Below, in pieces: positions 15,628-23,682 of a stretch of 64,000 bases of DNA. The notes under the pieces are model-generated. The model was not told the DNA's origin. It was given only the letters and a program-made list of their open reading frames with translations, and did no database searches. The DNA is from Candidatus Polarisedimenticolia bacterium. GTDB lineage: Bacteria; Acidobacteriota; Polarisedimenticolia; Gp22-AA2; AA152. The stretch is taken from contig DASYRE010000041.1 of assembly GCA_036004685.1 (NCBI GenBank), forward strand, positions 1 through 64,000, read 5' to 3'. Position numbers and translations under genes: made by a program. Within the stretch, counting starts at the first letter, position 1, and each line of letters starts with the position of its first letter.

Positions 15628-17129
15628 CGCGGCTCCGGGCGCGGCGCGGCGATCTCTCGGACGAAAAAGCCGATCTCGTCGTCCATTTCCAGTTCGAGGG
15701 CGACTCGACCCCGGCGACCTTGTCGGACTCCGGCCTGCGGAAGGCCCTCGCGCCGGTCCTGCGGGGTGACGCTTTCGAAGGGAAGCTCGATCACTCGCTT
15801 CTATGGCATGGCGACGGACGCCGCCCGGCCGCCCGATACCTGGTTCAGGGTCTCGGAAGGAAAGAATCGTTCGGTCCCGAGGTCCTGCATCGTGTCGCGG
15901 AATTGACCGGGGGCCGGGCGCTCGGGCTGAAAGCGGAACGGGTCGGCATGGCGCTGGGGGCCCCTGCCGCGTGGGGGATGGAGATCGAAGACGCCGCCAG
16001 AACGGCGTCGGCGGGCTTCCTCTACGGCTGCTATCGTTTCGACAAGTACCTCTCCACGAAGCGACAGGAGCCGGCTCCCCGCGATCTTCTGATCGGCATT
16101 CCGAAGGGAGATCCCGACCGCGTCGGCCCCGCCCTGGAGGAAGCGCAGCATGTCGATGCCGTCCTTCACCTGGCCCGGGACCTGGTCTCGGAGCATCCGG
16201 GCTACCTGCACCCGCGCCGGATGGCGGAAATCGCCGCCCGGGAGGCCCGCAAAGCGCGCATCGAATGCCGGGTGATCGACGAAGCCGAGATGAGGAAGCT
16301 GGGCATGGGGGGGATGCTCGGCGTCTCACGAGGCTCCGAGCATCCCGCGGTGCTGATCCACCTGCATTATCGGCCGCGATCCTCCAAGAGGAAGAAACGG
16401 CCCGTGCGGGTCGTGTTCGTCGGCAAGGGCGTGACGTTCGACACCGGCGGAATCTCGATCAAGCAGGCCGACGGGATGGAGGCGATGAAGGCGGACATGG
16501 CGGGGTCGGCGACGGTCCTGGCGACGCTGCTGGCCCTTCCCGCCCTCGGGATCGACGCGGAAGTCCACGGCCTGATGATGATGGTGGAGAACATGCCCGA
16601 CGGCCGCGCCATCCGGCCGGGGGACATCCTGCGCATCTACAACGGGAAAACGGTGGAGATCAAGAGCACCGACGCGGAGGGCCGGCTGATTCTGGCGGAC
16701 GGCCTGTCCTGGGCCTGCCGGCAGCTGAAGCCCGACTATCTGCTGGATCTCGCGACGCTAACGGGCGCGGTCATGGTGGGACTGGGGCCGGCCTGCACCG
16801 GCGTCATGGGAAACGACCAGCGCTTCATCAACCTGCTGCTGCGCTCCGCCGCCGAAGCGGGCGAGAAGATGTGGCAGTTGCCGCTCTATCCCGAGTATCG
16901 GGAGCACATCCGCTCCGACGTGGCGACCGTGAAGAACTCCGGAATACGCTATGGAGGGGCGATCACCGCGGGGTTGTTCCTCCAGGAATTCGTCGAGCCG
17001 CAAGTCCCTTGGATTCACCTCGACATCGCCGGCCCCGCGTTCTTCGAGAACGGCTACTCCTACGCCTCGCGGGGCGCCACCGGCCACGGGGTCAAAACCC
17101 TCCTCCAGCTCCTCCGCCATCTGTCCTGA
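15624..17129 (+). CDS. pepA: Leucyl aminopeptidase, M17 family
   Basis: 501 aa. Di-zinc/manganese cytosolic aminopeptidase. The catalytic C-terminal domain holds VGKGVTFDTGGISIK (metal and catalytic Lys, about 265-280), MKADMAG (metal Asp) and the signature STDAEGRLILAD (about 349-360; the common form is NTDAEGRL, so Asn is Ser here). Downstream, the catalytic Arg region is in the same block. The N-terminal macro-like domain is shorter and divergent. It is translationally coupled to dxs and followed four bases later by moaB. PepA-like proteins in some bacteria also bind DNA; nothing here supports that. Confidence 0.93.
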   Translation: MTRLRARRGDLSDEKADLVVHFQFEGDSTPATLSDSGLRKALAPVLRGDAFEGKLDHSLLWHGDGRRPAARYLVQGLGRKESFGPEVLHRVAELTGGRALGLKAERVGMALGAPAAWGMEIEDAARTASAGFLYGCYRFDKYLSTKRQEPAPRDLLIGIPKGDPDRVGPALEEAQHVDAVLHLARDLVSEHPGYLHPRRMAEIAAREARKARIECRVIDEAEMRKLGMGGMLGVSRGSEHPAVLIHLHYRPRSSKRKKRPVRVVFVGKGVTFDTGGISIKQADGMEAMKADMAGSATVLATLLALPALGIDAEVHGLMMMVENMPDGRAIRPGDILRIYNGKTVEIKSTDAEGRLILADGLSWACRQLKPDYLLDLATLTGAVMVGLGPACTGVMGNDQRFINLLLRSAAEAGEKMWQLPLYPEYREHIRSDVATVKNSGIRYGGAITAGLFLQEFVEPQVPWIHLDIAGPAFFENGYSYASRGATGHGVKTLLQLLRHLS

Positions 17130-17133
17130 GCGC

Positions 17134-17664
17134 ATGGGACACCGCGAGCATCGACACGCCGCCCCGCGCCGCGTGGCGACGGCCGTCCTGACGATTTCCG
17201 ACACGCGGACTCCAGAGACCGACGCCGCGGGACCGCTGATCCGCCGGCTTCTCTCCAAGGCGGGCCACCCGGTCGTGGACGCCCGGATCCTCCCCGACGA
17301 GCCGCGCTCGATCGTCGCCTTGTTGCGGCGATGGGGACGGGATCGACGGGTTCGGGCGATGATCCTCACGGGGGGGACCGGCGTCTCGCCGCGCGACGGC
17401 ACGTTCGAGGCGGTCGACTCCTTGCTGGAGAAGCGGCTCGAGGGTTTCGGCGAGATCTTCCGAATGCTCTCCTACGACCAGGTGGGGGCCGCCGCCTTCC
17501 TGAGCCGGGCGCTCGCCGGGATCTACCGCGGCCGCGCGGTCTTCTCGCTTCCGGGAGCCGTGTCCGCGGTGACGCTGGGCATGGAGAAGCTGATCCTCCC
17601 GGAGCTGGCTCATCTGGCCTACGAGATCTCGAAGCCCCCGCTCCGCCGCCTCAAGACCCGTTGA
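17134..17664 (+). CDS. moaB: Molybdopterin adenylyltransferase-like protein (MoaB/MogA)
   Basis: 176 aa from the ATG at 17134, four bases past pepA. MoaB/MogA activates molybdopterin by adenylation before Mo insertion. VATAVLTISDTRTPETDAAGPLI (about 13-35), MILTGGTGVSPRDGTFEAV (about 85-103), FGEIFRMLSYDQVGAAAFLSRA and VFSLPGAVSAVTLGMEKLILPELAHL are the family's sequential motifs, including GGTG and the LPG loop. It belongs with moaD/moaE further on and with the molybdenum hydroxylase genes at 44994-49125. The first 10 residues (GHREHRHAAP) are an uncommon His-rich tail. Confidence 0.93.
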   Translation: MGHREHRHAAPRRVATAVLTISDTRTPETDAAGPLIRRLLSKAGHPVVDARILPDEPRSIVALLRRWGRDRRVRAMILTGGTGVSPRDGTFEAVDSLLEKRLEGFGEIFRMLSYDQVGAAAFLSRALAGIYRGRAVFSLPGAVSAVTLGMEKLILPELAHLAYEISKPPLRRLKTR

Positions 17665-17703
17665 GGGAGCCGCCCCTTTCCGAGAAGTCCGCGGAGCGCT
17701 TCG

Positions 17704-17733
17704 TTGACACTCTTTCCGAGCGCGTGCTACCTT
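17704..17733 (+). promoter_or_regulatory. Promoter before the GlcD-type oxidoreductase
   Basis: TTGACA (17704-17709) then 17-18 bases and a CTACCT/TACCTT -10-like hexamer (17727-17733). The -35 is perfect and the -10 weak. It lies between moaB and the following gene. Confidence 0.5.
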
Positions 17734-17779
17734 GCATTTCGGCGCCCGCTGGGCGTTTGAAAGCGGCGGAACCTCCGAC

Positions 17780-19408
17780 GTGAAGGCGGTGATGCGGGCA
17801 AAGTGCGGGAATCGGGCGGATCTGGCGGGGCTGCGCCGGAAGATCGAGGGCGAGGTCTTGATCGCGCCCGCCGATCTCGAGCGCTACAGCCTGGCCGAAT
17901 GCGTCTACCGGATTCCCCCGCTCGGGGCGGTGCTGCCGAAAAGCCGGGAAGACGTTCAGGAGGTCCTGGAGTTCGCCCGGGAAGCCGGGATCCCGGTGAC
18001 GGCCCGCGGGGCGGGGACGGCCGTGGCCGGACAATCGGTCGGCAGCGGCATCATCCTCGATTTTTCGCGCCACCTGAACCGGGTGTTGGAGTTGCGTCCC
18101 GGGGAAAAACGCGCCCGGGTGGAGCCGGGAGCGATCCTAGCCGATTTGAACCGCGCCGCCGCCCGGCATCGCCTCCGTTTCGCGCCCGATCCGGCGAGCG
18201 GAGATTTCTGCACGCTCGGCGGGATGATTGCGAACAATGCGGGCGGACCGCGAAGCGTGCGCTACGGTCCGACCCGCCAGGGGGTCGATTCCCTCACGGT
18301 GGCGCTGGCAGACGGGCAAATCCTCGAGACCCAGAGCGTCGCGCGCGCCTCGCCGACCGGGACCGATCTCCACGCCGGGATCGCGTCGAAGCTGGCGCGC
18401 ATCGTCGATCGACGCCGGGAGGCGCTCGACGCGGCGGCTCCCCGGGTGAGACGATCCGCGTCGGGTTACGATCTCCTCGGGGCGGTCGGGGAGGAGACGA
18501 TCGACTTGGCCCGCCTCCTCGTGGGGTCCGAAGGGACGCTGGCGCTGACTTTGGAGGCGCGGCTGATCCTGACGCCGCTTCCCGGAGCGATCGCCACCGC
18601 GCTGGCGCACTTCCGGGACCTCGAAGCGATGGGGAAGGGGGTGCTCGCGGCCCTAGGCCATGCCCCGTCGGCGGTGGAAGCCCTGGATCGATCGTTCGTC
18701 GATCTGATCCGCCGCGCCGGGCGCGACGAGGTCCGCTCGCTTCCCGCCGACACCGAAGCGATCCTGATCGTCGAAGTGGAGGCCGAGACGCGCTCCGAGG
18801 CCGCGGCGAAGCTGGATCGGCTCGATCGGGATCTGGCGGGGCTAGCCGACGGCTTCCTGCGGGGTCTCGACGAATCGTCCAGGCTGCGGATCTGGGAAAT
18901 CCGCAAGGCCGCGTCGCCCCTTCTGCTCGCGCGGGGAGGCGCGACGCGGAGCACGCGCTTCATCGAGGACGCCTGCGTTCCCCCCTCCAAGCTGCCGCTC
19001 TTCCTCCGCGAGATCCGGAGCTTCCTCAAGAGCCGTCGACTCGACGCCGCCGTGTTCGGTCACGCGGGGGACGCCATCGTGCACGTGAACCCGTTCCTCG
19101 ATCCGGCCGACGCGCGGCTGGCGGAAAGGATGGAAGAAATTTCCCGGGAGTACACGGAGCTGGTGCTGTCGCTGGGAGGAGCCCTGTCGGGGGAGCATGG
19201 AGACGGCCGCTTGCGGACGCCTTTCCTGGCGCTCGCCTTCGGAGAGGCGTGCGGCGCCTTCCGCGAGGTGAAGGAGCTTTTCGATCCGCGCGGCGTGCTC
19301 AATCCCGGAATCAAGGTGCACGATGGGTCGGCGCGGATGAGCGATCACGTCGATTTGGGGCCGAGGCCGCCGCGCTTCGCGGCCCTCTCGGCGGGGGGGC
19401 CTCCTTGA
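17780..19408 (+). CDS. FAD-linked oxidase, glycolate oxidase GlcD/D-lactate dehydrogenase type
   Basis: 542 aa from GTG 17780 (ATG 17792 is the alternative; earlier codons overlap the promoter). An FAD-binding PCMH domain runs from about residue 40: VLPKSREDVQEVLEFAREAGIPVTARGAGTAVAGQS, then ASGDFCTLGGMIANNAGG and RLLVGSEGTLALTLEA. The C-terminal cap has FGHAGDAIVHVNPF, LSGEHGDGRL (metal-binding histidines) and FDPRGVLNPGIK, the GlcD ending. The enzyme oxidises a 2-hydroxyacid such as D-lactate or glycolate; no GlcE/GlcF partners are nearby, so a single-subunit enzyme is more likely. It ends in TGATG with the carbonic anhydrase-like gene. Confidence 0.9.
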   Translation: MKAVMRAKCGNRADLAGLRRKIEGEVLIAPADLERYSLAECVYRIPPLGAVLPKSREDVQEVLEFAREAGIPVTARGAGTAVAGQSVGSGIILDFSRHLNRVLELRPGEKRARVEPGAILADLNRAAARHRLRFAPDPASGDFCTLGGMIANNAGGPRSVRYGPTRQGVDSLTVALADGQILETQSVARASPTGTDLHAGIASKLARIVDRRREALDAAAPRVRRSASGYDLLGAVGEETIDLARLLVGSEGTLALTLEARLILTPLPGAIATALAHFRDLEAMGKGVLAALGHAPSAVEALDRSFVDLIRRAGRDEVRSLPADTEAILIVEVEAETRSEAAAKLDRLDRDLAGLADGFLRGLDESSRLRIWEIRKAASPLLLARGGATRSTRFIEDACVPPSKLPLFLREIRSFLKSRRLDAAVFGHAGDAIVHVNPFLDPADARLAERMEEISREYTELVLSLGGALSGEHGDGRLRTPFLALAFGEACGAFREVKELFDPRGVLNPGIKVHDGSARMSDHVDLGPRPPRFAALSAGGPP

Positions 19409-19947
19409 TGACGCCGGAGCGATTCCTGCCCACCCGCCTGCGGATTCATCCGACGGCGTTCGTGGCCGAGACCTGCGTCCTGCGCGGCGACGTCACCGTG
19501 GGCGCCCAGGCGAGCCTCTGGTTTCAATGTGTCGCGCGCGGGGACTCGGAGCCGATCCGGATCGGCGACCGAACCAACGTCCAGGACGGCTGCCTGCTCC
19601 ACGTCGACGTCGACTGCCCCCTGGAAATCGGCAGCGACGTGACGCTGGGGCACGGCGCCATCGTCCACGGCGCGCGGGTGTACGACGAAGTCCTCATCGC
19701 CATGCGGGCCACGGTCCTCAGCGGGGCGATCGTCGAGCGGCGCTGCATCATCGGAGCCGGGGCGGTCGTCCCGGAGAACGCTCGCATTCCGGAGGGCTCG
19801 CTGGTCCTGGGCGTCCCCGGAAGGGTGATCCGCAGCCTCCGCCCGGAGGAGATCGGGCGCATCCTCGACAACGCCCGCGCCTACGTGGCCTACGCGGAGG
19901 CCTATCGAAGCGGCCGGGTCGGCGCCGGCCTGGAGGAACGCCGTTGA
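19408..19947 (+). CDS. Gamma-class carbonic anhydrase-like hexapeptide protein
   Basis: 179 aa from the ATG at 19408, sharing one base with the previous stop. Left-handed beta-helix repeats run throughout. Metal-site histidines are in NVQDGCLLHVDVD and VTLGHGAIVHGARV, matching the His triad of Cam/PaaY/YrdA proteins. The next turn reads IAMRATVLSGAIV where IGMGAxVL is usual, a change in the third conserved turn. RIPEGSLVLGVPGRVIRSL is the standard end of the helix. It could be a zinc carbonic anhydrase or a related acyl-thioesterase-like YrdA protein. Operon with the DHH gene (TTGA overlap). Confidence 0.88.
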   Translation: MTPERFLPTRLRIHPTAFVAETCVLRGDVTVGAQASLWFQCVARGDSEPIRIGDRTNVQDGCLLHVDVDCPLEIGSDVTLGHGAIVHGARVYDEVLIAMRATVLSGAIVERRCIIGAGAVVPENARIPEGSLVLGVPGRVIRSLRPEEIGRILDNARAYVAYAEAYRSGRVGAGLEERR

Positions 19948-20930
19948 ACGCGGCCGGGGTCGTCCGCATCAAGCAGGAGATCGTCCGGGCGCGCACCATT
20001 CTCCTGAGCACCCATCAGAATCCGGACGGGGACGGGCTCGGGTCGGAGATCGCGCTGCAGGCGTACCTGCGCTCGGTGGGGAAGAGCGCCGTCATCCTGA
20101 ATCCCGATCCCGTTCCGGAGCGCTATCGCTTCCTTGATCCCGGCGGGGAAATCGGCGTCTTCGACGGCGCCGCGGGGGCCGAGCTGGTCCGTTCCTGCGA
20201 TCTCCTTTTCATGCTCGACAACAGCAGCCTGAACCGGCTCGGGAAGATGGAAGGAGCCATTCGGGCCACCGAGGCGGTGCGCATCTGCATCGACCATCAC
20301 GACACGACGGACCGATTCTGGACGGTGAACCTGGTGGACGAGACCGCCTGCGCCACGGGAGAGATGATTTTCGACTTGATCGCGGCCCTGGGAGGCTCCC
20401 TGGATCCTTCCAGCGCCGTCGCTCTGTACACGGCGCTCGTGACGGACACCGGTCACTTCCGCTTCTCCAAGACGAGCCCCCGCTCCCACCGGATCGCGGC
20501 GGAGCTGCTCCGCATGGGGGTCGATCCGTCGCACGTGTATCAGGAAGTCTACGAACGGCATTCCGAAGGGTTCGTGAGATTGATGGGCCAGGCTCTCGCG
20601 GCATGCCGGATCGAGCCGGGCGGGGCCCTCGCCTGGATCGCCCTGCGCCGGGCGCAAATCGAGGCCTGCGGCGCCGAGGACGCCGACACCTCGGAAATGG
20701 TGAACCAGCTCTTCGGCATCCAGGGAGTGCGAATCTGCCTGCTCTTCAAGGAGCTGCCCGACGGCAGGATCAAGGTCAGCCTTCGATCGAAAGGGGCCCT
20801 CGACGTGAACCGGATTGCGAGCCGCTACGGAGGCGGGGGTCATCAGAACGCCTCCGGGGCGATCGTGGAGGGGCCGTTCGAAGCGGCCGTTCAGCGGGTG
20901 GTGACGGATGCGCGGGCGCTACTCCCCTGA
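19944..20930 (+). CDS. nrnA: DHH-DHHA1 phosphoesterase, NrnA-like oligoribonuclease/PAP phosphatase
   Basis: 328 aa from a TTG start overlapping the previous stop, with GGAGG seven bases ahead. Motifs in order: STHQNPDGDGLGSEIAL (motif I, about 22-38), LLFMLDNSSLNRLG (motif II), CIDHHDTTD (DHH motif III, about 113-121), ALVTDTGHFRFSKT (motif IV), and the DHHA1 signature YGGGGHQNASGAIV near the C-terminus. NrnA degrades nano-RNA and pAp. Manganese dependent in characterised members. The neighbouring genes do not refine its role. Confidence 0.93.
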   Translation: MNAAGVVRIKQEIVRARTILLSTHQNPDGDGLGSEIALQAYLRSVGKSAVILNPDPVPERYRFLDPGGEIGVFDGAAGAELVRSCDLLFMLDNSSLNRLGKMEGAIRATEAVRICIDHHDTTDRFWTVNLVDETACATGEMIFDLIAALGGSLDPSSAVALYTALVTDTGHFRFSKTSPRSHRIAAELLRMGVDPSHVYQEVYERHSEGFVRLMGQALAACRIEPGGALAWIALRRAQIEACGAEDADTSEMVNQLFGIQGVRICLLFKELPDGRIKVSLRSKGALDVNRIASRYGGGGHQNASGAIVEGPFEAAVQRVVTDARALLP

Positions 20931-21552
20931 GCCGCTGCGCCTCCACGCGGGGCTGCTGCTGTCGGGATGCGGTCACTTCGACGGATCCGACGTTCAGGAG
21001 GCCGTTCTGAGCGGCCTGGCGCTGGACCGGGTGGGGGCGAAGGTCGTCGCCCTGGCGCCGCGGCGCCCGCAGCTTCACACGGCGGACCACACCGTCGGCG
21101 ACGAGATGGAGGCTCCCGGCCGCGACGCGCTGCTGGAGTCGTCCCGGATTCTGCACGACAAGATCTACCCGCTGTCGGAGTTTCCTCTGGAGACGCTGCA
21201 GGCGCTGGTCGTACCCGGCGGGTTCGGCGTGGCGAAAAACCTGATGACCTCCTTCGCGGAGCTGGGCCAGGTCCGCCGGGCCCATCCCGACGCCGGGGAG
21301 GCAATCCGCCACTTCTTCAGGAATCGCAAGCCGGTGGGGGTCATCGGTCTGGGGGACATCCTGGTCCGGCACCTTACCGGGGAACCCTTGGAGGATCCCC
21401 GGCCCGGCCTGGACCCGGCCGGAATCGTCGTCGACCGCGAAAGAAGAATCGTCGCCACCCCGGGATTCAAGTCCTTCACGCGGGTCTCGGAAGTGGCGTT
21501 CGGAATCGATGCGATGGTCGCCGAGCTGATTCGGCTGGTGCGGGAGGGATGA
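20908..21552 (+). CDS. ElbB/ES1-like DJ-1/PfpI superfamily protein
   Basis: 214 aa, overlapping the DHH gene by 23 bases. GLLLSGCGHFDGSDVQEAVLSGLALDRVGAKVVALAP at the N-terminus and LQALVVPGGFGVAKNLMTSFAELG (about 88-110) are characteristic of ES1/ElbB (isoprenoid biosynthesis protein with amidotransferase-like fold). VGVIGLGDILV replaces the usual cysteine-bearing nucleophile elbow (family consensus has a Cys after the CIAP block), so the catalytic cysteine seems absent. ElbB has been reported as a glyoxalase in E. coli; loss of that residue would argue for a non-enzymatic role. It sits between nrnA and moaD. Confidence 0.8.
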   Translation: MRGRYSPEPLRLHAGLLLSGCGHFDGSDVQEAVLSGLALDRVGAKVVALAPRRPQLHTADHTVGDEMEAPGRDALLESSRILHDKIYPLSEFPLETLQALVVPGGFGVAKNLMTSFAELGQVRRAHPDAGEAIRHFFRNRKPVGVIGLGDILVRHLTGEPLEDPRPGLDPAGIVVDRERRIVATPGFKSFTRVSEVAFGIDAMVAELIRLVREG

Positions 21553-21794
21553 AGGTCCGCGTGCTTCTCTTCGCTCGACTCAAGGAGCTCGCCGGCACGG
21601 GCTCCCTGGAGGTGGAGCTTCCGGAGAAGGCCACCCTGGCGGACGTCTGGCGCGCCGTTCAATCGATGGCCGCGGGCCTCGGGGCGGTGCGCCCTCCGCC
21701 GCTGATGGTGCGCGACCTGGAATACGCTCCGCCCGACACGCCCCTGTCGGGCGGGGAGGAAGTGGCCTTCCTGCCGCCGGTGAGCGGCGGATGA
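21549..21794 (+). CDS. moaD: Molybdopterin synthase sulfur carrier subunit
   Basis: 81 aa, ubiquitin-like fold. VRVLLFARLKELAGTGSLEVELPEKATLADVW is the MoaD N-terminal half, and the chain ends VAFLPPVSGG, where the terminal Gly-Gly is thiocarboxylated and donates sulfur to cPMP. ATGA overlap with the ElbB-like gene upstream and with moaE downstream, so MoaD and MoaE are made together as synthase subunits. Confidence 0.95.
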   Translation: MKVRVLLFARLKELAGTGSLEVELPEKATLADVWRAVQSMAAGLGAVRPPPLMVRDLEYAPPDTPLSGGEEVAFLPPVSGG

Positions 21795-22273
21795 GCGGCG
21801 CAGAGGCCGGCATGTACCGCCTGGTCGAAACGCCGATCGATCTCGACGAGCTCATCGAGTCGGTCTCGGGGCAGGGAATCGGAGGGATCGCGACGTTTCT
21901 GGGCTCGGTGCGGATCGAAAACGAGGGGAAGAGAGTGCTGGCGATCGAGTATCACGCCTACACCCCCATGGCCGAGAAGCTCCTCCGGGAGATCGGGGAG
22001 GAAGCTCGCCTCCGCCACGCCGATCTGAGGATTTCACTGGTGCACCGGGTCGGCCGGCTGGAGATCGGCGAGATCAGCGTTGGCATCGCCGCCGGCTCGC
22101 CGCACCGCCGCGAGGCCCTCTCCGCCGTGGCCTACGCCATCGAACGGGTCAAGGAGAGCCTCCCCATCTGGAAGCGGGAGCATTATGCCGACGGCTCCGC
22201 GTGGCTGGGCCTGGCCTCTGGGTCTCCGGGAAGCGCGCAAAAAAAAGGGAAGCCCGGCGGGCTTCCCCCGTAA
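21791..22273 (+). CDS. moaE: Molybdopterin synthase catalytic subunit
   Basis: 160 aa. GIGGIATFLGSVRIENEGKRVLAIEYHAYTPMAEKLL, RISLVHRVGRLEIGEISVGIAAGSPHRREALSAVAYAIERVKESLPIWKREHYADGSAW is the full MoaE core including the catalytic Lys in the KxxxPIWKKE region. MoaE converts cPMP to molybdopterin with MoaD thiocarboxylate. The C-terminal 18 or so residues (ASGSPGSAQKKGKPGGLPP) are not conserved and are encoded by the terminator of the opposite gene, so the protein tail is a by-product of that overlap. Confidence 0.95.
   Translation: MSGAEAGMYRLVETPIDLDELIESVSGQGIGGIATFLGSVRIENEGKRVLAIEYHAYTPMAEKLLREIGEEARLRHADLRISLVHRVGRLEIGEISVGIAAGSPHRREALSAVAYAIERVKESLPIWKREHYADGSAWLGLASGSPGSAQKKGKPGGLPP
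22239..22267 (-). terminator. Intrinsic terminator of the minus-strand secreted-protein gene
   Basis: Perfect 9-bp stem (22247-22255 with 22259-22267), 3-base loop, and a run of eight A on the plus strand at 22239-22246, which is a T8 run on the minus strand. It is therefore a textbook intrinsic terminator for the gene at 22291-22650. It lies inside the 3' end of moaE. Confidence 0.88.
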
Positions 22274-22290
22274 TAGCTCCGACGCCGGAA

Positions 22291-22650
22291 CTATCCGTTC
22301 TTCTTCTCCGCCTTGGCGATGCTGCCGACTTTCAGGGTTCCGGTCGCCTCGTCCACGACCCCCTTGACGGTCACCATCTCGCCGGCGAATTCTCCAGCCT
22401 TCTTCTGATCGTCGAGGGCATAGAACTTGCTGGTCGCCGGATCCCAAACACCCAGCTTGGCGCCCTTTTCATTGGCGCACTTGACGGCGCAATCTTTGTG
22501 GCCGGCCTTGGCGCCCTCGCCCTTGCAGTGGCTGTCGGTGATGTAGCCTGTCACCGAAGTCTCGGTTTTCTTCGCCTCATCGGCAAAAGCGGCCGCACCG
22601 AGCAGTCCCACCACCAGAACGGCCGCCGTCAGCGCGACGAACTTTCGCAT
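22291..22650 (-). CDS. Small exported protein of unknown function
   Basis: 119 aa. Signal peptide at residues 1-23 (MRKFVALTAAVLVVGLLGAAAFADE, cleavage near AFA-DE). The mature part has TSVTGYITDSHCKGEGAKAGHKDCAVKCANEKGAKLGVWDP, with three cysteines, then an OB-like beta strand region AGEFAGEMVTVKGVVDEATGTLKVGSI. Small periplasmic OB/BOF-type proteins with DSHC...GHKDCAVKC are widespread in Acidobacteriota-like genomes, role unknown. A strong GGGGAGGTGG ribosome binding site precedes it. Before the mobile element landed, this gene was divergent from the RNA gene at 26437. Confidence 0.8.
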   Translation of the reverse strand: MRKFVALTAAVLVVGLLGAAAFADEAKKTETSVTGYITDSHCKGEGAKAGHKDCAVKCANEKGAKLGVWDPATSKFYALDDQKKAGEFAGEMVTVKGVVDEATGTLKVGSIAKAEKKNG

Positions 22651-22740
22651 AATTCCACCTCCCCTGATTGGATTCGAACCGGAAGCCTGATGAGTCTACT
22701 TCAGCGCCTCGTCCGGGTCAAGCTTCGTCCTGGCCTGGCC

Positions 22741-22755
22741 ATGGTGCAGTCTGAC
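22741..22755. repeat. Left terminal inverted repeat of the transposon
   Basis: 15 bases, complementary to 26378-26392 with a single mismatch at position 6 (G against T). Confidence 0.7.
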
Positions 22756-22829
22756 ATGAAATAGTTTAACGCCGTCCGATGGACTCATTAGATTTTAAGG
22801 TGTTAGGATGAGAGAACATAGGTGACAAC

Positions 22830-23225
22830 ATGTTTACGAAAATAAGGCGAACAATCAAGATCCTTCGTTCCCCGGCCGACGTGGAGATGACTGAGGTTCC
22901 GCGGACCGATGAGATTGAAAGAGCCCGGCTGAAAGCGGATGGACAAATGCGCCATTCGAACCCAGTGCTAAAGGTCATCGAGGGCGTTTTTGTTATCGTG
23001 GTTTCGGTGTTTATGATTAGCCCATTTCTGCATAGGTTGTTTTCGCTTGGCGATAACGCGAACATTATTACCACAAGCGCAATCAGCGTTGTTTTGTTTT
23101 CCCTATGGGACAGGCTCCAGGAAACAGCCAGTAGGGAGCTCGCGTCTATGTTCAGGCTCGATTTCCTAGACCCCTATGTCGGGCGTCGCGTTAAAAGAAC
23201 AATCGCGATCTTCAAGGCCAAATAA
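22830..23225 (+). CDS. Cargo membrane protein, two transmembrane helices
   Basis: 131 aa. A charged N-terminal cytoplasmic portion of about 45 residues, then hydrophobic segments at about 49-68 (VIEGVFVIVVSVFMISPFL) and 80-97 (IITTSAISVVLFSLW), then a basic amphipathic tail ending FLDPYVGRRVKRTIAIFKAK. AGGTGA precedes the ATG. It is two bases from the next small membrane gene, so the pair is coupled. Low GC, unlike the flanking chromosome, which supports acquisition with the transposon. No family recognised. Confidence 0.6.
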   Translation: MFTKIRRTIKILRSPADVEMTEVPRTDEIERARLKADGQMRHSNPVLKVIEGVFVIVVSVFMISPFLHRLFSLGDNANIITTSAISVVLFSLWDRLQETASRELASMFRLDFLDPYVGRRVKRTIAIFKAK

Positions 23226-23227
23226 GA

Positions 23228-23410
23228 ATGGCCTCGAAAAACGATAAGGTTAACGCGACCATGCAGATAATTGTAAGTTTGTCTATCTTGTTTATTGGCT
23301 TGTTGATTTTGACGGCTCCTAACTTCGCCTTTTCGGCCGCACTGTCTGATTCCATGCAGAAGGTAGCCGCCGGCTGGGTTGGGGCAGTCATTGGATACTG
23401 GCTAAATTAG
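23228..23410 (+). CDS. Cargo small membrane protein
   Basis: 60 aa, ATG two bases after the previous gene. Two hydrophobic helices, about 14-31 (IVSLSILFIGLLILTAPNF) and 44-58 (AAGWVGAVIGYWLN). The ending with Gly-rich helix and GYWL is a pattern seen in many short membrane proteins of phage- or defence-linked islands, but I cannot name the family. With the 131-aa partner it could form one membrane complex; this is inference from coupling only. Confidence 0.55.
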   Translation: MASKNDKVNATMQIIVSLSILFIGLLILTAPNFAFSAALSDSMQKVAAGWVGAVIGYWLN

Positions 23411-23445
23411 TTGAATCTATCTCCGATGCGTGGCATATTCATGCC

Positions 23446-23682
23446 ATGCTAAAGCGCTCACGGATGCCGCGTGACCCCTCCAAGCTGGCGAAGCGGATTA
23501 TAGACCTTGCCACGGGCCAGGCCGAGCCGGAACCGGAAAGCAAGAAGGATCCGGCGGCGGTAGCCTTGGGACGGAGGGGTGGCCTGAAAGGCGGAAAAGC
23601 GAGGGCCGCCAAAATGACCAAAAAAGAACGGTCCGAAGCGGCCCGCAAGGCGGCGCGAGCAAGGTGGAGGGGTCCTAGCTAG
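23446..23682 (+). CDS. Cargo basic H1-like peptide
   Basis: 78 aa, Lys/Arg/Ala rich. AVALGRRGGLKGGKARAAKMTKKERSEAARKAARARW (about 40-76) is a recurrent bacterial motif found in small DNA- or RNA-associated basic proteins on chromosomes and plasmids. The N-terminus PSKLAKRIIDLATGQ is a short helix. The stop overlaps the stop of the opposite-strand gene by 4 bases. GC content is closer to the chromosome than its two neighbours. Its role in the element is unknown. Confidence 0.6.
   Translation: MLKRSRMPRDPSKLAKRIIDLATGQAEPEPESKKDPAAVALGRRGGLKGGKARAAKMTKKERSEAARKAARARWRGPS

Noticed and set aside
17803-19947. Very long open frame crossing the GlcD-type gene and the carbonic anhydrase-like gene
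   Set aside because: Most of it is a high-GC shadow frame rich in Arg/Pro; only the last 179 codons form the carbonic anhydrase-like protein from its own ATG.
22661-22690. GGTTCGAATCC on the minus strand, resembling a tRNA T-arm and possible integration site
   Set aside because: Only two base pairs can form around the TTCGAAT loop; no acceptor stem or anticodon arm is present.
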